64,000 bases of DNA. It comes from Trichostrongylus colubriformis. Its lineage: Eukaryota; Nematoda; Chromadorea; Rhabditida; Trichostrongylidae. The stretch covers positions 35,262,102 through 35,326,101 of the forward strand of contig OZ022261.1 in assembly GCA_963978905.1 (NCBI GenBank), in the 5' to 3' direction. How positions within the stretch are numbered: position 1 is the first letter of the stretch; every line of letters begins with the position of its first letter. The notes below the pieces were generated by a model, which worked only from the letters and a program-made list of their open reading frames with translations, did no database searches and was not told the origin of the DNA. Positions 1-11,900 of this stretch are shown one piece after another. The translations under genes and the position numbers were made by a program.

Positions 1-818
1 GAATTCCTGGTATTCCACTTGATGTCCACATTGGTGCTCCATTGTGAAAGATGGAAATCACGTAGAATGAGGAGAAAATAGAAGGCATCTTCACAAACAT
101 CAGAGAATGCATTTTTCCGAAAATTGGTTTTCTGAAACAACAACGAAATCAACTGAAATCAAAATTTAGTTAGCTACGCAATTAGACCTTTTCTTTCGCT
201 AGCACGTGTGGAAAAGTGGTTAGAGGCGCTGCTTAGCGAATCTGAAGCAATGGGTGAGATCCTTGAGCCTTGAAACCACTCATTTTACGAGTTTCTTTCA
301 GAAAAGGAAAGTGCTGTACCGAATTTTAATGCTCCTATAAATACTTAAAGTAATCTGAGTCCGCCGGTACCTTCCAAAGCTCCCATCGGTAAAACATCAC
401 CGGTGAAAACATGGCACACTCGAAAAGAATTGGGGAGCTACCTAATATGCTTTTCTTTTCAACCCCACGTTTTGTGGTCCTCAGCACTCATGTTTCAAGT
501 AGTTTGGCAATCTCAACTGATTACTCTTGTTTTATTTTGTTTAATTTTACTATTGCCATTGGGACCATTTTCATCCAGCATCGAAGTTCGCTTGATTCAG
601 TAATCGGTACAGCCGCCTGTTTTATTATGAAGCAATCCTTGTTAGTGAATGAACATACAGGTGAAAGCAAATTCATGTATAACGAATTATTTACAAGGAA
701 ACTGAACGTAAATTCAGGTGAAACTGGTTTTCAACATAGCAGCTGCATGCTTCAGCAACAAGATATTATGATAGCAATAGAGGCAGCCGTACTAAGTATT
801 GTTGAAAAAATGATGATA

Positions 819-1250
819 TTAGGGAAAGCCGTGAGACCCTGAGGCCCATCTGCTGGCTCTGTCTCCGACTTGTTTTCCCGCGCGCCACATCACTGACGTA
901 TTGATCAGCGTCACACGGATATGTGATGTGGAGCGATTATGCGCAATACATGATACGCTATCCCGGAATGTGGTTTGCTCAGGCAAAATCCGAGGGCATA
1001 GCCATGTCGCCTTGAAAGTGCCTTTCACCGCAAAACGTGCCATATACCGACTCTCTGAAAGGCTGCGTTCACCGAAGTGAACACATTCAACCTTCATGAG
1101 AATTCGAAATGCCGCCTCAACCAACTTGTTCTTGCGATCAATACTAAACCAGGATGGGACCTCATTACCCAGGAAATGGGGTATGCACCGAGGTGTGCCA
1201 AGAATAGATGACCAGTAATAACAGATTCTCCAAGGTGGGCGCTGCGTCAC
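819..1250 (-). CDS. Unrecognised open reading frame, possible gene or element remnant
   Basis: A 143-codon stop-free frame whose first codon is GTG, so it cannot be a complete nematode gene by itself. It could be an internal or last exon. The translation has ordinary protein composition (for example WFSIDRKNKLVEAAFRIL near codon 34) and ends in HGFP before TAA. No family is recognised. The candidate first exon at 1280-1448 lies just upstream on the same strand, but no intron of acceptable length joins the two in phase. A decayed transposon ORF is equally possible. Confidence 0.2.
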   Translation of the reverse strand: MTQRPPWRICYYWSSILGTPRCIPHFLGNEVPSWFSIDRKNKLVEAAFRILMKVECVHFGERSLSESRYMARFAVKGTFKATWLCPRILPEQTTFRDSVSCIAHNRSTSHIRVTLINTSVMWRAGKQVGDRASRWASGSHGFP

Positions 1251-1279
1251 TCCTTTGCGTTTGGTTCACGTACACTTAC

Positions 1280-1448
1280 ACAGAATGAGCCACTTGACAT
1301 CAGCATCTTTTTGCTTTTCTGGCACCTTTTTAAGCTTCCAGGCATTTGCAGTGAGTACTTTTAGCACGTAAGCGGATTGTACTTTCGAAAAGCTTCTGAG
1401 CTGGATATTTATGACTTTAGTGGAGAGCTTCTGTCCAGCCCTCGACAT
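1280..1448 (-). CDS. Candidate first exon of an unrecognised lysine-rich protein
   Basis: An ATG at 1448 opens 56 codons (MSRAGQKLSTKVINIQ at the start, DADVKWLIL at the end) and then meets a textbook donor, T|GTAAGTG, at 1280/1279. The peptide is rich in lysine and has no signal peptide. Composition and the strong donor suggest a true coding exon, but the family is not recognised and the following exon was not found. It lies 1.5 kb downstream of the gsy-1 stop on the same strand, so it could be an independent gene running toward the window edge. Confidence 0.35.
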
Positions 1449-1781
1449 TATCAATAAAAAAAAACTGGTTTTTAATTCATTATAGTTTTGGGATAAGAGA
1501 CAAATTATTAAATATTTACTGCTTTTTCGGCCAATACCTCACTCACACCAAATGGTATTCCTACGTGCATAGTTCACATATTAAATGTAGTATAATTATG
1601 CAGAGGTGACGCAGTGAGCATTTGCGAAGTACAAACGATGCAGGTGCAGTCTACTCGTTCAAACTACTAATAGTTGACGCCAAAGATCGCATGCTCTCAA
1701 TAATACAAGCACTTAGGAGGAGTGGCCCTGATTCCACGGGACGAGTGTGTTCCCAAGCCAGGATTCCACAAGACGGCCTGT

Positions 1782-1840
1782 GGCGCGAAGCGTGCGAGCC
1801 AGAGGGCCGCATGTAGTTGGGTCTCGAAGCGATTGCGTAA
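1782..1840 (+). repeat. GC-rich dispersed element R1, copy 1
   Basis: Diverged copy of the R1 family. It shows the order GCGTGCGAGC, then GCCGCATGTAGTTGGGTC, then GAAGCGATTGCG. It lies outside the recognised genes, downstream of gsy-1. Confidence 0.7.
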
Positions 1841-2934
1841 CTCTTCGACCAATTGCTCCTACTGGTTACGTATAGGACAGGAACTTGAATGACCATCTGG
1901 TGTGGGATCATTTTAGGTCAGCGAAAAAGTGTTAGGGAGATAAGCATAGGCAAACGCAACTTAACACCTTGGGAAAGGAGCATGTCTTGAGCATAAACCC
2001 GACGAGTGGTGAACGCTAATTTATTGATACGAAATCTAACAACAACTGAGGAGCGAGGACGCCTGCACATTTCCCGCCAAATCCACACCAACGTTGCGGG
2101 AGCGAACTTCTAGTGGTTTCAGACAACTTATAATCGTATCTGCGTAGAGTAACCCAAAAGCTCCAATTGATGGTGTTATGGCAGGATTATGATTCGGCGG
2201 GGTCACCACGTGCTAACTGAAAAGGATCAAGGCCTGTAAATTCGGAAGCTACTGCAAGTCCTTTGGTGACAAAATTGACGAGAATGGAACAAAGCCGGTT
2301 CTGATGTGGACTGAACGCGCGCAAAGGGGCGCAATCGTCACGTGCCCGCCTGATCTGACTCAATTGGGATGTCCTGACGCACATCCCTTGTTGCCTTTCC
2401 GCTATCTAGGCAGCCTCAGCACCATCAAGAAAAATGTCAACCGGTAAATCCATTCTTGGTGAACTAATTCTGGAAAAATATTTTATCTGAATCTAAAACC
2501 TTTCAAACAATAAATGAAAATATTACTATTATGAACAGCACTGAACAATACCGATGGCACTGGGTTACACTGATAAAATTAGTACGGGGTATCTGGCGAA
2601 TGACACACGTGTACAATGAGCTCATCAATTAGGGAAATACACATAACATCGGTCATACTTCGGCGCTTCAACAATCAGTACTTAGTTACTTAGTATAATC
2701 TCCTACGTTATCAATATTGATTACTATTCTCTATATTGAGCCTCATAGTTAGAGAAAGTGTATAAAATCCAAAGGAAAATGCAATTTCATAAAGGCTACT
2801 GTTATGAGGGCACATAAAGGTCTCAAGTTAAATGCGATTTGAACGTATCCTAGGCAAAATGATCACGTCTGTCAAATTCAATGCTACTAATATTACTACG
2901 TACACTACTTCTACTAGTTAGTCAACTGAGGATT

Positions 2935-5900
2935 TCATTTCTCATTCCACAGCTGAGCTTCATACTCATCCTGACTGTCGTCTTCCGTGTCTGATTCATG
3001 TGGTGTGGTGGGGCCGGAGACGGACGGTGTTCCTGGTGCAGATATCGGACGTGGGACCATCGCCATAGCATCCGATAAGCGCATCTGAATATTCACAACG
3101 CGATTAAATCCAAAACCCGTCAAAGAAGAGGGTGATCGTGCGGTGCAAGAAAAGAGTGCCGTATGTAGTCGGGTCCCGAAGCGGCTACCGTGTCCAGTGC
3201 ATTATTTCGGGCGATAATCGTATTGAGACCCACGCACATGGGCGGCCCCTAGATGCACGCATCGCGTCGCACGCTGCGCTTGCGAAACCCTATACAAACA
3301 GTACGCATCCGTCTGAGTAGGATAAAGAGCAAATGTACATAAGCACTTCATCATCAATGAAGGTCATACTGAAACGGTTCGGATTCGAAAATGCGTGACC
3401 ACGCACACCCGCAAAATACGCAAACTGTTGAAAATTAGCGACGTGGATTACTTTCGAGAGACTTCGCGAGCTCCTAAAATATCTCTTCTAACCATACAAG
3501 CTCCTCACACTTGTGTGAAAAGCACCCCTTTTTTTTACACCATCCGCGAAAGCCCTCTGAGAACCGCACACGAAGTAGGTACATAGAAACTTCTTGCTTT
3601 AGCACCTTTGAGCCTTCACACGGAAAATCTATGAGTTCTCTATAAATTTTTGCAAAATATCAACTTCGGCAGTACTAGCACAACTGCCACTGGAAAGATC
3701 GACATACAATTAATAAGTACTCACTTCAAGATCCGGATGCGTCTTCTTCAAAGCCATTCTCCTCGCGTCCCGGTAGAACTAAATAATATGATGAAAGTTT
3801 TTACAACAAGTACACAGCTCACACAGGCATAATACACTTCAAAATAACGCTTAAAATGAGATGCAAGATGCAGTTTTCGCTCTAGGACCCAACTACATTT
3901 GGCGTTCATGGCTCACACGCATCGCACGCCACAATGACTCCTCTTCACGTCTACAAGGATCCGTCAAAGAAAGACTAAATCAAGGGAAAATCACACAGTC
4001 GAACCCGTATTTTACGTTGTTCATTTCTCAAAAAATACAAGGGTTCTAGAAACAAAAATTGACAAAAGTGCAGAGTTGTATTTGTGCATTTTTGAAAGAC
4101 CTTTCCTCAATAACCCAATGCGTCCCTTCCCAGAATTCTGTTTCCCAAACTGCCATCAATAGTAGATGACATCCAGCTGGGAAGCCCACTCAAATCCCCT
4201 CGATGGCCAAACCTAATAAGCGTCATTGAGGTAATATGAACCAACCATTGACAGCGTCTTCCAATCCAGTAATTCACTTAAACGTTCTGTACGATTACGC
4301 ACAATTATACGTTGACGACGCGATAAACATCTGAAAATATTAACAATTTGAACAATTTTCACCAGAAACTCGAAACTTTCAATGATTGCCTACAATTCCC
4401 CAACGAGTCCCTTTTTTGTTCGCCCGCAACCCTGCCCATGACGCTCATTGATAAGCTCACGCGCTAATGATCTCATCTAGTGGGACTACAATACAACCAG
4501 TGACTGGAAATACGTTTTGATTTCCGGGCTTTAGCACTACCACCGACGTTGACGTCATCTAACGTCTTTGTTCACACTGCCGCTTTAGAGGCAGCGGGTC
4601 TGTGCATTATTCATCGCACTCCTCGCTACCCTCGTACACTTTGAGATCTTCATAAGAGGAACAGTGTGGGAAGAAAGAGCAGAAAACGCCTGCTCTTGCA
4701 CCGCCTGCTCTTCGGAGGTGCAGTTTTCAAACATAGCGTTTTGCAGACGCAAAACGAAGACTGCTCATGCTGCCGCTCGGCTGCACAGCAGAAGGAGCCA
4801 GTGCGGCGTCGCGAGCGCACATACGCGTGCGCGACCTTTTCGCGCAGACAACGTGCGATGCTACATCGTTTCCATCTGCACCACACTTAATGAGCTCATT
4901 AAGTGTCAATAGTTTCACAAACAAGGAGAAGGAAAAAAAATTTCGTCTGGCTGCATTACACTCACGTAAATTCATATAGGCCTTCTGTAAGCTCGTTAAT
5001 CGACTCATCAGCTCCTTTGAAACGGCGATCAACCACCTGTATGCCATAACTCTTCGCGTCGGCCACATGTTCATTAATAAAGCAGCCAAATCCGCTGAGA
5101 TTAGTGGTCACCGATGGTACTCCCATTACAGTACATTCGGCTAAAATGAATTTGTCTCAGTAGCAGTCACATGCTATTCATGTTCTCGGTTCTATTAAAA
5201 TTGCCACGCCGCAGTAAGAAACGAGTGCTGCGCAAGAGGAGCCCATGCGGTGTCGCACCACGCAATTCCCACTTTCGATTCCTCACCACGCCCCTTGCAA
5301 AAGTGCCGCGTTTGTCACACTCGCGACGTCGCATGGGTTCCTCTTGTTCTACTCCTTGTAGGTTCCAACGGACAAAAACCCATGGTAATAACACAATAAA
5401 AAAATTGAAAATGGCGATATTAAGCTGACGACAACAGAAACTGCAGGAAGCTGGTTGCAGCGGTTAGATCAATAACTACACTAGCAACATCCTTATGTAC
5501 CTGGCGTGTATCCCCACGGCTCGTAATAGCTAGGGAATACTCCTAAATGGCATCCACGAACGAAATCCTCGTAGTCCAATCCGATCAACGGCGAGACCGA
5601 TGATAGAAACTCGGGATGAAAAACGACCTGAACAGGATGGAATAAGGATGTTAAACCCGCCAGAAAGCACAAAAGTGAAACTCTTCAGTAAATCCAGCGT
5701 TTTTACACATATACCGTTGACAAATAGCACATTGGCAGTAAAGTGTTTTCGCTAACAAAGGGAAGGCCCATGAGATCGAACCGGTCTTGATGAATCATGG
5801 CGAAGATTCTCCAAAAGTCAATCGATTGGCATAGACCTTCCTCGGAATAAGAAAGCATGAACGGAGGAAAAGCTTCGTGCGCCTTAAAGACACTAGGAGG

Positions 5901-8900
5901 GGGTAATTTCGACTTACGGTAGAACAGACGTAGTGTGGACGAGCTTGAGTGGCCGCCATTGCACAAACTCGCCAATTTGACGCCTTGGCATGGTGCCAAA
6001 AGAAGATGGTTCTAATATAGATTTAGTTTTTCCTTTTAGTTTTTAATTTGTTCTTTCTTATATTGTTTCTAGATGTACTTACGGGTCAAATAAAGTCGGG
6101 GGGGGGGGGGGGGAGAGACGCAAAATTTTCACCCACGTCAAAGCTTCTTTCCCTTCCTAGGATTAGGCTAAAGCAGATGAGACCTATGCTTTGCCAGAAG
6201 CTTTTTAATGTGGGAGGAGGGGATATCAATTTTAGCCTAAGCCTAGTAAGGGAAAGGAGCTTCGACGTCGACGCAAAGTTGCGTCTCCCCCCGACTTTAT
6301 TTGACCCTTCTGAGATTTTCAGGTATCGAAATGCACAATTAAGAAGATCCATAAGTAAACAAGTAAAATATGTCACTAGAAAACAGTGAAGAGGAAATAA
6401 TTCAAAAATAAGGTTACATCAGGCCGAAGACAAGCTTCAAAACGAACGAAGCGTGGCTCGGCCACGGAAGCTTGCAGTTCGGACGGAAGCGCGCCCTGGG
6501 GGCAGATAGCGCCCTGTGACGCGTTTTTCAACGCCAGTTTCGTTGCACATTGTATCTACAGAACCCATATGTTCGTTTTCAGACGCCATTGTTTTCGTAA
6601 ACGTTATTACGCCCTTGCCCCCCTCCCGGTGCCTTTAACTTGCGATAGAAAAAAGACATTTCAGAAATCCTGATAACTCTCTTATCGCTAAGCAGCCATG
6701 GTGCGGTGACGATTAGCCAGGCTCATAGGGATTAACTAAAGCGGCTTTCTCATATCTGTATTTTATGTGATGCATGTAAAACAGGCCACTTCAGATAAGA
6801 ATTGCAACAAGGAACTCCCTCAAACGTCGCCCTAAATCTGTAATTTTTTTCATTTTCGAACTTCGAATAATCAAAATTTCAAAGAAATGTCGGATTCCCT
6901 GGGTTCGAGAGCTATGTCATCAAGGGGAATCCAAGATAAATTGATGTTCTATGATTTTTATGGCAAAATAAGTAGTTCTCACATGAACTATGTATCGAGG
7001 ATCGAAAAAAGAAGGTTAAGAAGACCATGGTAATTCCTATACCACTATTGGTATGCACCCATACTTTTGGATTTCGGCGGATGCGGCGTGCGACGCGATG
7101 CTTGAGAGATAGGGCGCTGTATGCAGTTGGGTCCTAGAGCGATTCACGTTAAAGCATCCGATTCGAAAAGTACCTACTGTCTTGCACACTATGTAGCATG
7201 CTGCGATGATTTCTATTGGGGAGCTACGCTGATACTTGAATTTGGAACTAACACTCGCCTCTGTAGTAACCCTACTTTATCAGCTGAAGAATTCTATAGC
7301 GAAGATAAGCGGGCTCAGCATCCTTCAATAAACACCCACGTTGATTACCGTAGGTAGGATAAGCAGGATTTTCGGATAATCTCGAACCGTATTCATGTAA
7401 AAAACTCATGAGGATTATAAAAAAAAAAGCTACACAGTAAACAAATTCATCACGAAAAACACGAGAGTAATCACTTAACCAGGTGGGAATCATAATCTAC
7501 GGGTATCCTCTGATATGATCAGAGGGAGCCGTAGAAGATATCTTTTTCGCGATGGAGCAAAACAAAACGAGAAAGCCTGTGCAGGCGACAAGGTTTTTGG
7601 TTGCGCCTCGCATAGGTGAAAACTGAATAATTCGAGCTGCAAGCACCTGTGACTATCAAATCACAAGGGACCTGTAGTGATCTCTCATCGAAACACCGTA
7701 CCGGCTTGACCGATAACGATATACGGTGCCGATGATGCTCCGCAACTGAGAAAGTTTCATCACATACGAGTCTGCATCCATCGCATGTCCAACAAATATG
7801 ACTCATTCTATGAGATTTTATGCTCTCCTAATATATACGAGCAACCGGGAAATGACCTGACCCCACAGTTGTGTAGCCATATGTCGAATTTCTGCTCGGC
7901 GAGGGCGCCGTGGTTTTCTTTGTTATTGCGTCCATGGCGTACACTCCTTTAAGTTTTACGCCCGAATAGATTATTTCTTGATTAGGATTGTTATCATGTA
8001 ATGCTATTGCTACTTTTACTTTTTATGTTACTATTTTGTATTTTTGGGACACAAAAGTCATTGCTTTTAGATAATGATGAGATAAACAGCAATTTCTCAA
8101 AGGACCTATATGGTAAGAGATCCTTGTGTCCTGAGCGGAATTCCAACCAACGGCGCTGTGCTGATGGCGCCGCGAGCGCGATGCCGCAAAGCGAAAATTC
8201 CACATAAGGCTACACACCGATGCCACACCTTTCGCTCCGTTACTGTTGTCTCAAGAAGATCTGAATTTGCATTCCCTTCTGATACGTTGTGTTTTCTTAC
8301 ATTGATTTTGATGAGATAGAGATTAGGGCGATCACTGAAAGCGGCACACGGGAAGATGTCTAGTTTACGATGAGACCACCTACTCCCTTCGTTATATGGG
8401 AAACGACAGCAGACAGATGATCAGTACGAGGAGAGACTCACCTTCACTCGATCATGATCATGATTGAACAGCTGTACACGCCGCAATGCTTGCAGTACTG
8501 GATCGTTCGCGCTGTCCAACATGTTATGTGTGCAAATCGGTGGCAATGTGTCACGCTGTAATAATAATAATCTTGCACGACTACTCCTTCACAACGTCAA
8601 CAATATCTGAAAGATTTTGCTGGATGTCTGAGGTACTCTGGACCCATATGAGGGCAGTAATTCGGTCCAAACCTTTCAAAAAGGTGCTAGACCGGAGTGA
8701 GACATCAGGGTGAAATCAGGGTAACTCCACCCACTCAGATGTGACTGGCCCATGTGTCGCTATCTCTCGTCTCTTTATTTCTGCCTCTTTCTCTCGTCTC
8801 CTACCGGGTTTTTCGCCAAATTCCTTCGTGAACCTGATCAAGCTGATAGAGGCTAGTAAAGAGAGCCTAATTTCGAGGGTTAAGGGTGAATTCCAGGCAG

Positions 8901-11900
8901 AGCCTATTCGAGGGTTAATGGTGGTTTCCGCGGCGGTTCCCACACAACCCTATCGTGGAAGGTGCCTTTGGGAGTCAAAATAACTATCCTCCCTAACCTA
9001 TCTATAATCGCATATAAGAATATCAACTAATACTGTAACTTGGTTGACCGGTCTCTATGGAGTTCGGCGACGCTTCATCTCAACGCTTGTGGAGGTTATG
9101 CAAATACACGTTGCAGGATCGCTACGAAATTGCATCAATGAAATCAGGGCATCTGCAGAGGTAATCAATATGTATCAAAACCATTGAAGCGGCAGATATT
9201 CCGCACTGTAACTCTGAATGCGGCCTCTGGCTGCCAGATAGTCGGCCACATCAGACCTCTACATCATCTCACAGAACTATTCTTGAATGTGGTCTTTGGG
9301 TATCTAAACAACCATCCACCTTCTCAACCTGTCTTCGCCTAGTATGTGGCGCGTGGAAGGGTGATCGCTTCAAGACCCAACTAGATGAGAGCCCTTCGCT
9401 CGTACTCATCGCGCCACACGACGCGGTGCGAAATCCTCTACACGCGTTGTAAACTTTCAAAAGTTTCCGCTTGCAACGTTATTCAAATTTTTACCTACTC
9501 TGTCGTACTTGAAACTGTGTTGTGATACCAGGAAAGCTACCAGAACACAACACAGCAGGCCAGGGCCTCGTTTGAAAAAACTACCCATAGAGTCTCTCTA
9601 CTACGTGATTCCACAGCAATCTGATGGCAGTTTACGTCGATCGCAAAGTCCCTAAACTCCGCCTCCAACATCTGGTAAATGACGCGTTCAAGGCGTTTAT
9701 TCCTCGGAACGAGGTACAGATGTGCAAGAAGTTGCTAAATCTCTCCAAACGACTTTCAAACACAGTCTTTGAGAAAACCTGCGAACAACCCTGATAGCCT
9801 ACTGAAAATGAATTTCGGAATTCAAGCCATGTTCTCATCAAGGAACCGTGCGCTTCTGACACTTTTTTCAGTATCCAACCAGATCCTGCACATATAAGAA
9901 ATGTGTGGAAGGGGGCATAGAGCTTCAGAGCTTCACGGGTTTCGAAAATCAGGAGGCTTTGGAAATGACTCGTACTAATCAAGCTACTGCTTAGCAAACC
10001 CAACTTCGCACGTAAAACCACTCTACCGTATCCACTAATCCGTCCTTCGAAGTACGTAGGTTGTCGGCGTTATACACTCCACCTACGTCTTACCCGAACA
10101 ATTCGTGAGTTTTTCAACGAATTCAAACTGATCTGTGATGTTTGTCAGGTTGAAGAGAAGGAGCCAACGACTCCCGTCCAAGCGCCTTCCCCACTCGAAA
10201 AATATTTGCACTCTCAGGGTTCATCCATTAGCAACTATTATAACTCTTTACCCTTTGAACTAACCCCGGACAACAATCGTATTACTGGAAAGGACAGATG
10301 CGCTCGGCGTGGGCGACCCACATATCCGTGTTCACTATCAAATTTATTGAGCTCCCACTAATCAGTAATTCGCCTGTTTCATGAAATCCATACATGCGCA
10401 CATGTTCCATCGATGCCACACGATGCTTTCAAATAAATGTGAAAATGACCACAGAACCACCGCACGGTACCCGCGCCGTCGTCATCCAATCTCATTAGAT
10501 CATGGGTAGGATATGTTGAATTATAGATGTATGAATGTCTTTATAAGTATGGAACCCACTAGCGCCCATGAGTAGACCTTCCATCGTGCCAGTCGCTCGC
10601 CTATACACCACTGTTAATCATCCAAAGTGACTTACACCGCCCACACCATCTTCGTGTTGAGCAAAAGTCTCCATAATTGCGCATATCAGAATAGCTAAGA
10701 GGAATACCTCAGGCTTACAAAGTCTCCACTATCAACTCGATCAGAATATCCTCTCGGGACTTCTACAAAGATCGAAAACGCCACTAAAAAATTTGGAGCG
10801 GAAGATGTGTGACTACACTTTCGAAATAATCGTTTTGGGACCCAGTTACCTACGGCGCCCCTAGCTCGCACGCAGCGCGTTGCACGCCGCATGCGCAATG
10901 CCCTCAGCAGAAGCACCACACCCAATGAAGTCAGCCCAGCCAAGAGCACACCTTCACAAGTGCAGGATCGAGGTTCAGCCATCAACAGACTTCCTCACAT
11001 GAATTCCCATTGTTTGACGTAGCCACAGCAACAGAAACATTTTTTGCATCACTTAACCTCCCACGCACACAGCACTGACTTTGAGGCACAATGTGGTTGC
11101 AAGATATGTGCCAAGTGTGAGAAAAGGACGAATAAGAAATGAGGATTATACCTTTGCCGCCAGAATACATCGTTTCAGTTGAACATTTTCCGCGGGTAGC
11201 AGTAAATCTTCTGGATCTGGCACTTTCCCGCTGAAATTAACAAAAACATCTTAAGACTTCACTCATCGTCAGTAGTTATGCAGTGTACAGGGTCACATCA
11301 AGAAGTTTGGTCATCGAAAACGACTGGTTAAAGTTGTCCTCTGTGCCGGAATAAGACCCTACAGTAGATATATCGCTAGTTCTTCTTCTACCCCTCAACG
11401 AAGAATGAATTGGATGATTAAAGTAAAATCTAGCCTCTGTGGCAATAATTGGGTTCCATTAAACGCAATGTCGCTGCATGCACATAGCAAACAGTTGATC
11501 AGGCGAGATTGAACTCGTAAAACATTCCAGACGCACATAAACTAACATGTCTACACCAAAAATCAAATTTCGTAGGGCTATGCCTACCCAGATCTCCCAT
11601 GGACGAATCTACAATCACCAGGACCACAAAAGGGACAATATAAATTGACAGCTGAAAAATTACAACAGGGACATCAGCGCTGGAGCAGACTCGCAGAAAA
11701 ATCCATAATATGACTTCCACTGCGTTTTTTTATAACATAAGCATTTTCCACTTCAGCGTACTAAGTTATTCGTATATAGTTGGTAATTTACCTTTATAAT
11801 ATAACTTTTTAACCAACTGTGACCTTTCAGCCTACTGATGGTTTACTAAATGCATGCCATCCTTATCCGTTTTTCCATTCTGCTACACAACTTTTTTTTC

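Larger units (their letters stand above)
1..2934. other. Left flank downstream of gsy-1, no recognised gene
   Basis: This 2.9-kb stretch follows the 3' end of gsy-1. It holds one GC-rich dispersed repeat near 1782-1840, a minus-strand first-exon candidate at 1280-1448 and a longer minus-strand open frame at 819-1250. The 143-codon plus-strand frame at 411-842 has no splice signals or recognisable domain, and I do not call it. No polyadenylation signal for gsy-1 could be assigned with confidence. Confidence 0.5.

Noticed and set aside
3..47. Reading IPGIPLDVHIGAPL followed by a stop at the left edge, resembling a protein C-terminus
   Set aside because: Only 14 codons are visible; too short to judge.
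190..270. tRNA-like sequence (GTGGTTAGAGGCGCTGC and a following stem)
   Set aside because: The T-arm is destroyed and no acceptor stem forms; too weak to call.
411..842. 143-codon plus-strand ORF
   Set aside because: Real ATG but no domain, no splice signals and weak coding look. An open frame of this length is not exceptional here.
6048..6389. Overlapping ORFs on both strands with mirrored translations
   Set aside because: Produced by the foldback MITE 6083-6307.
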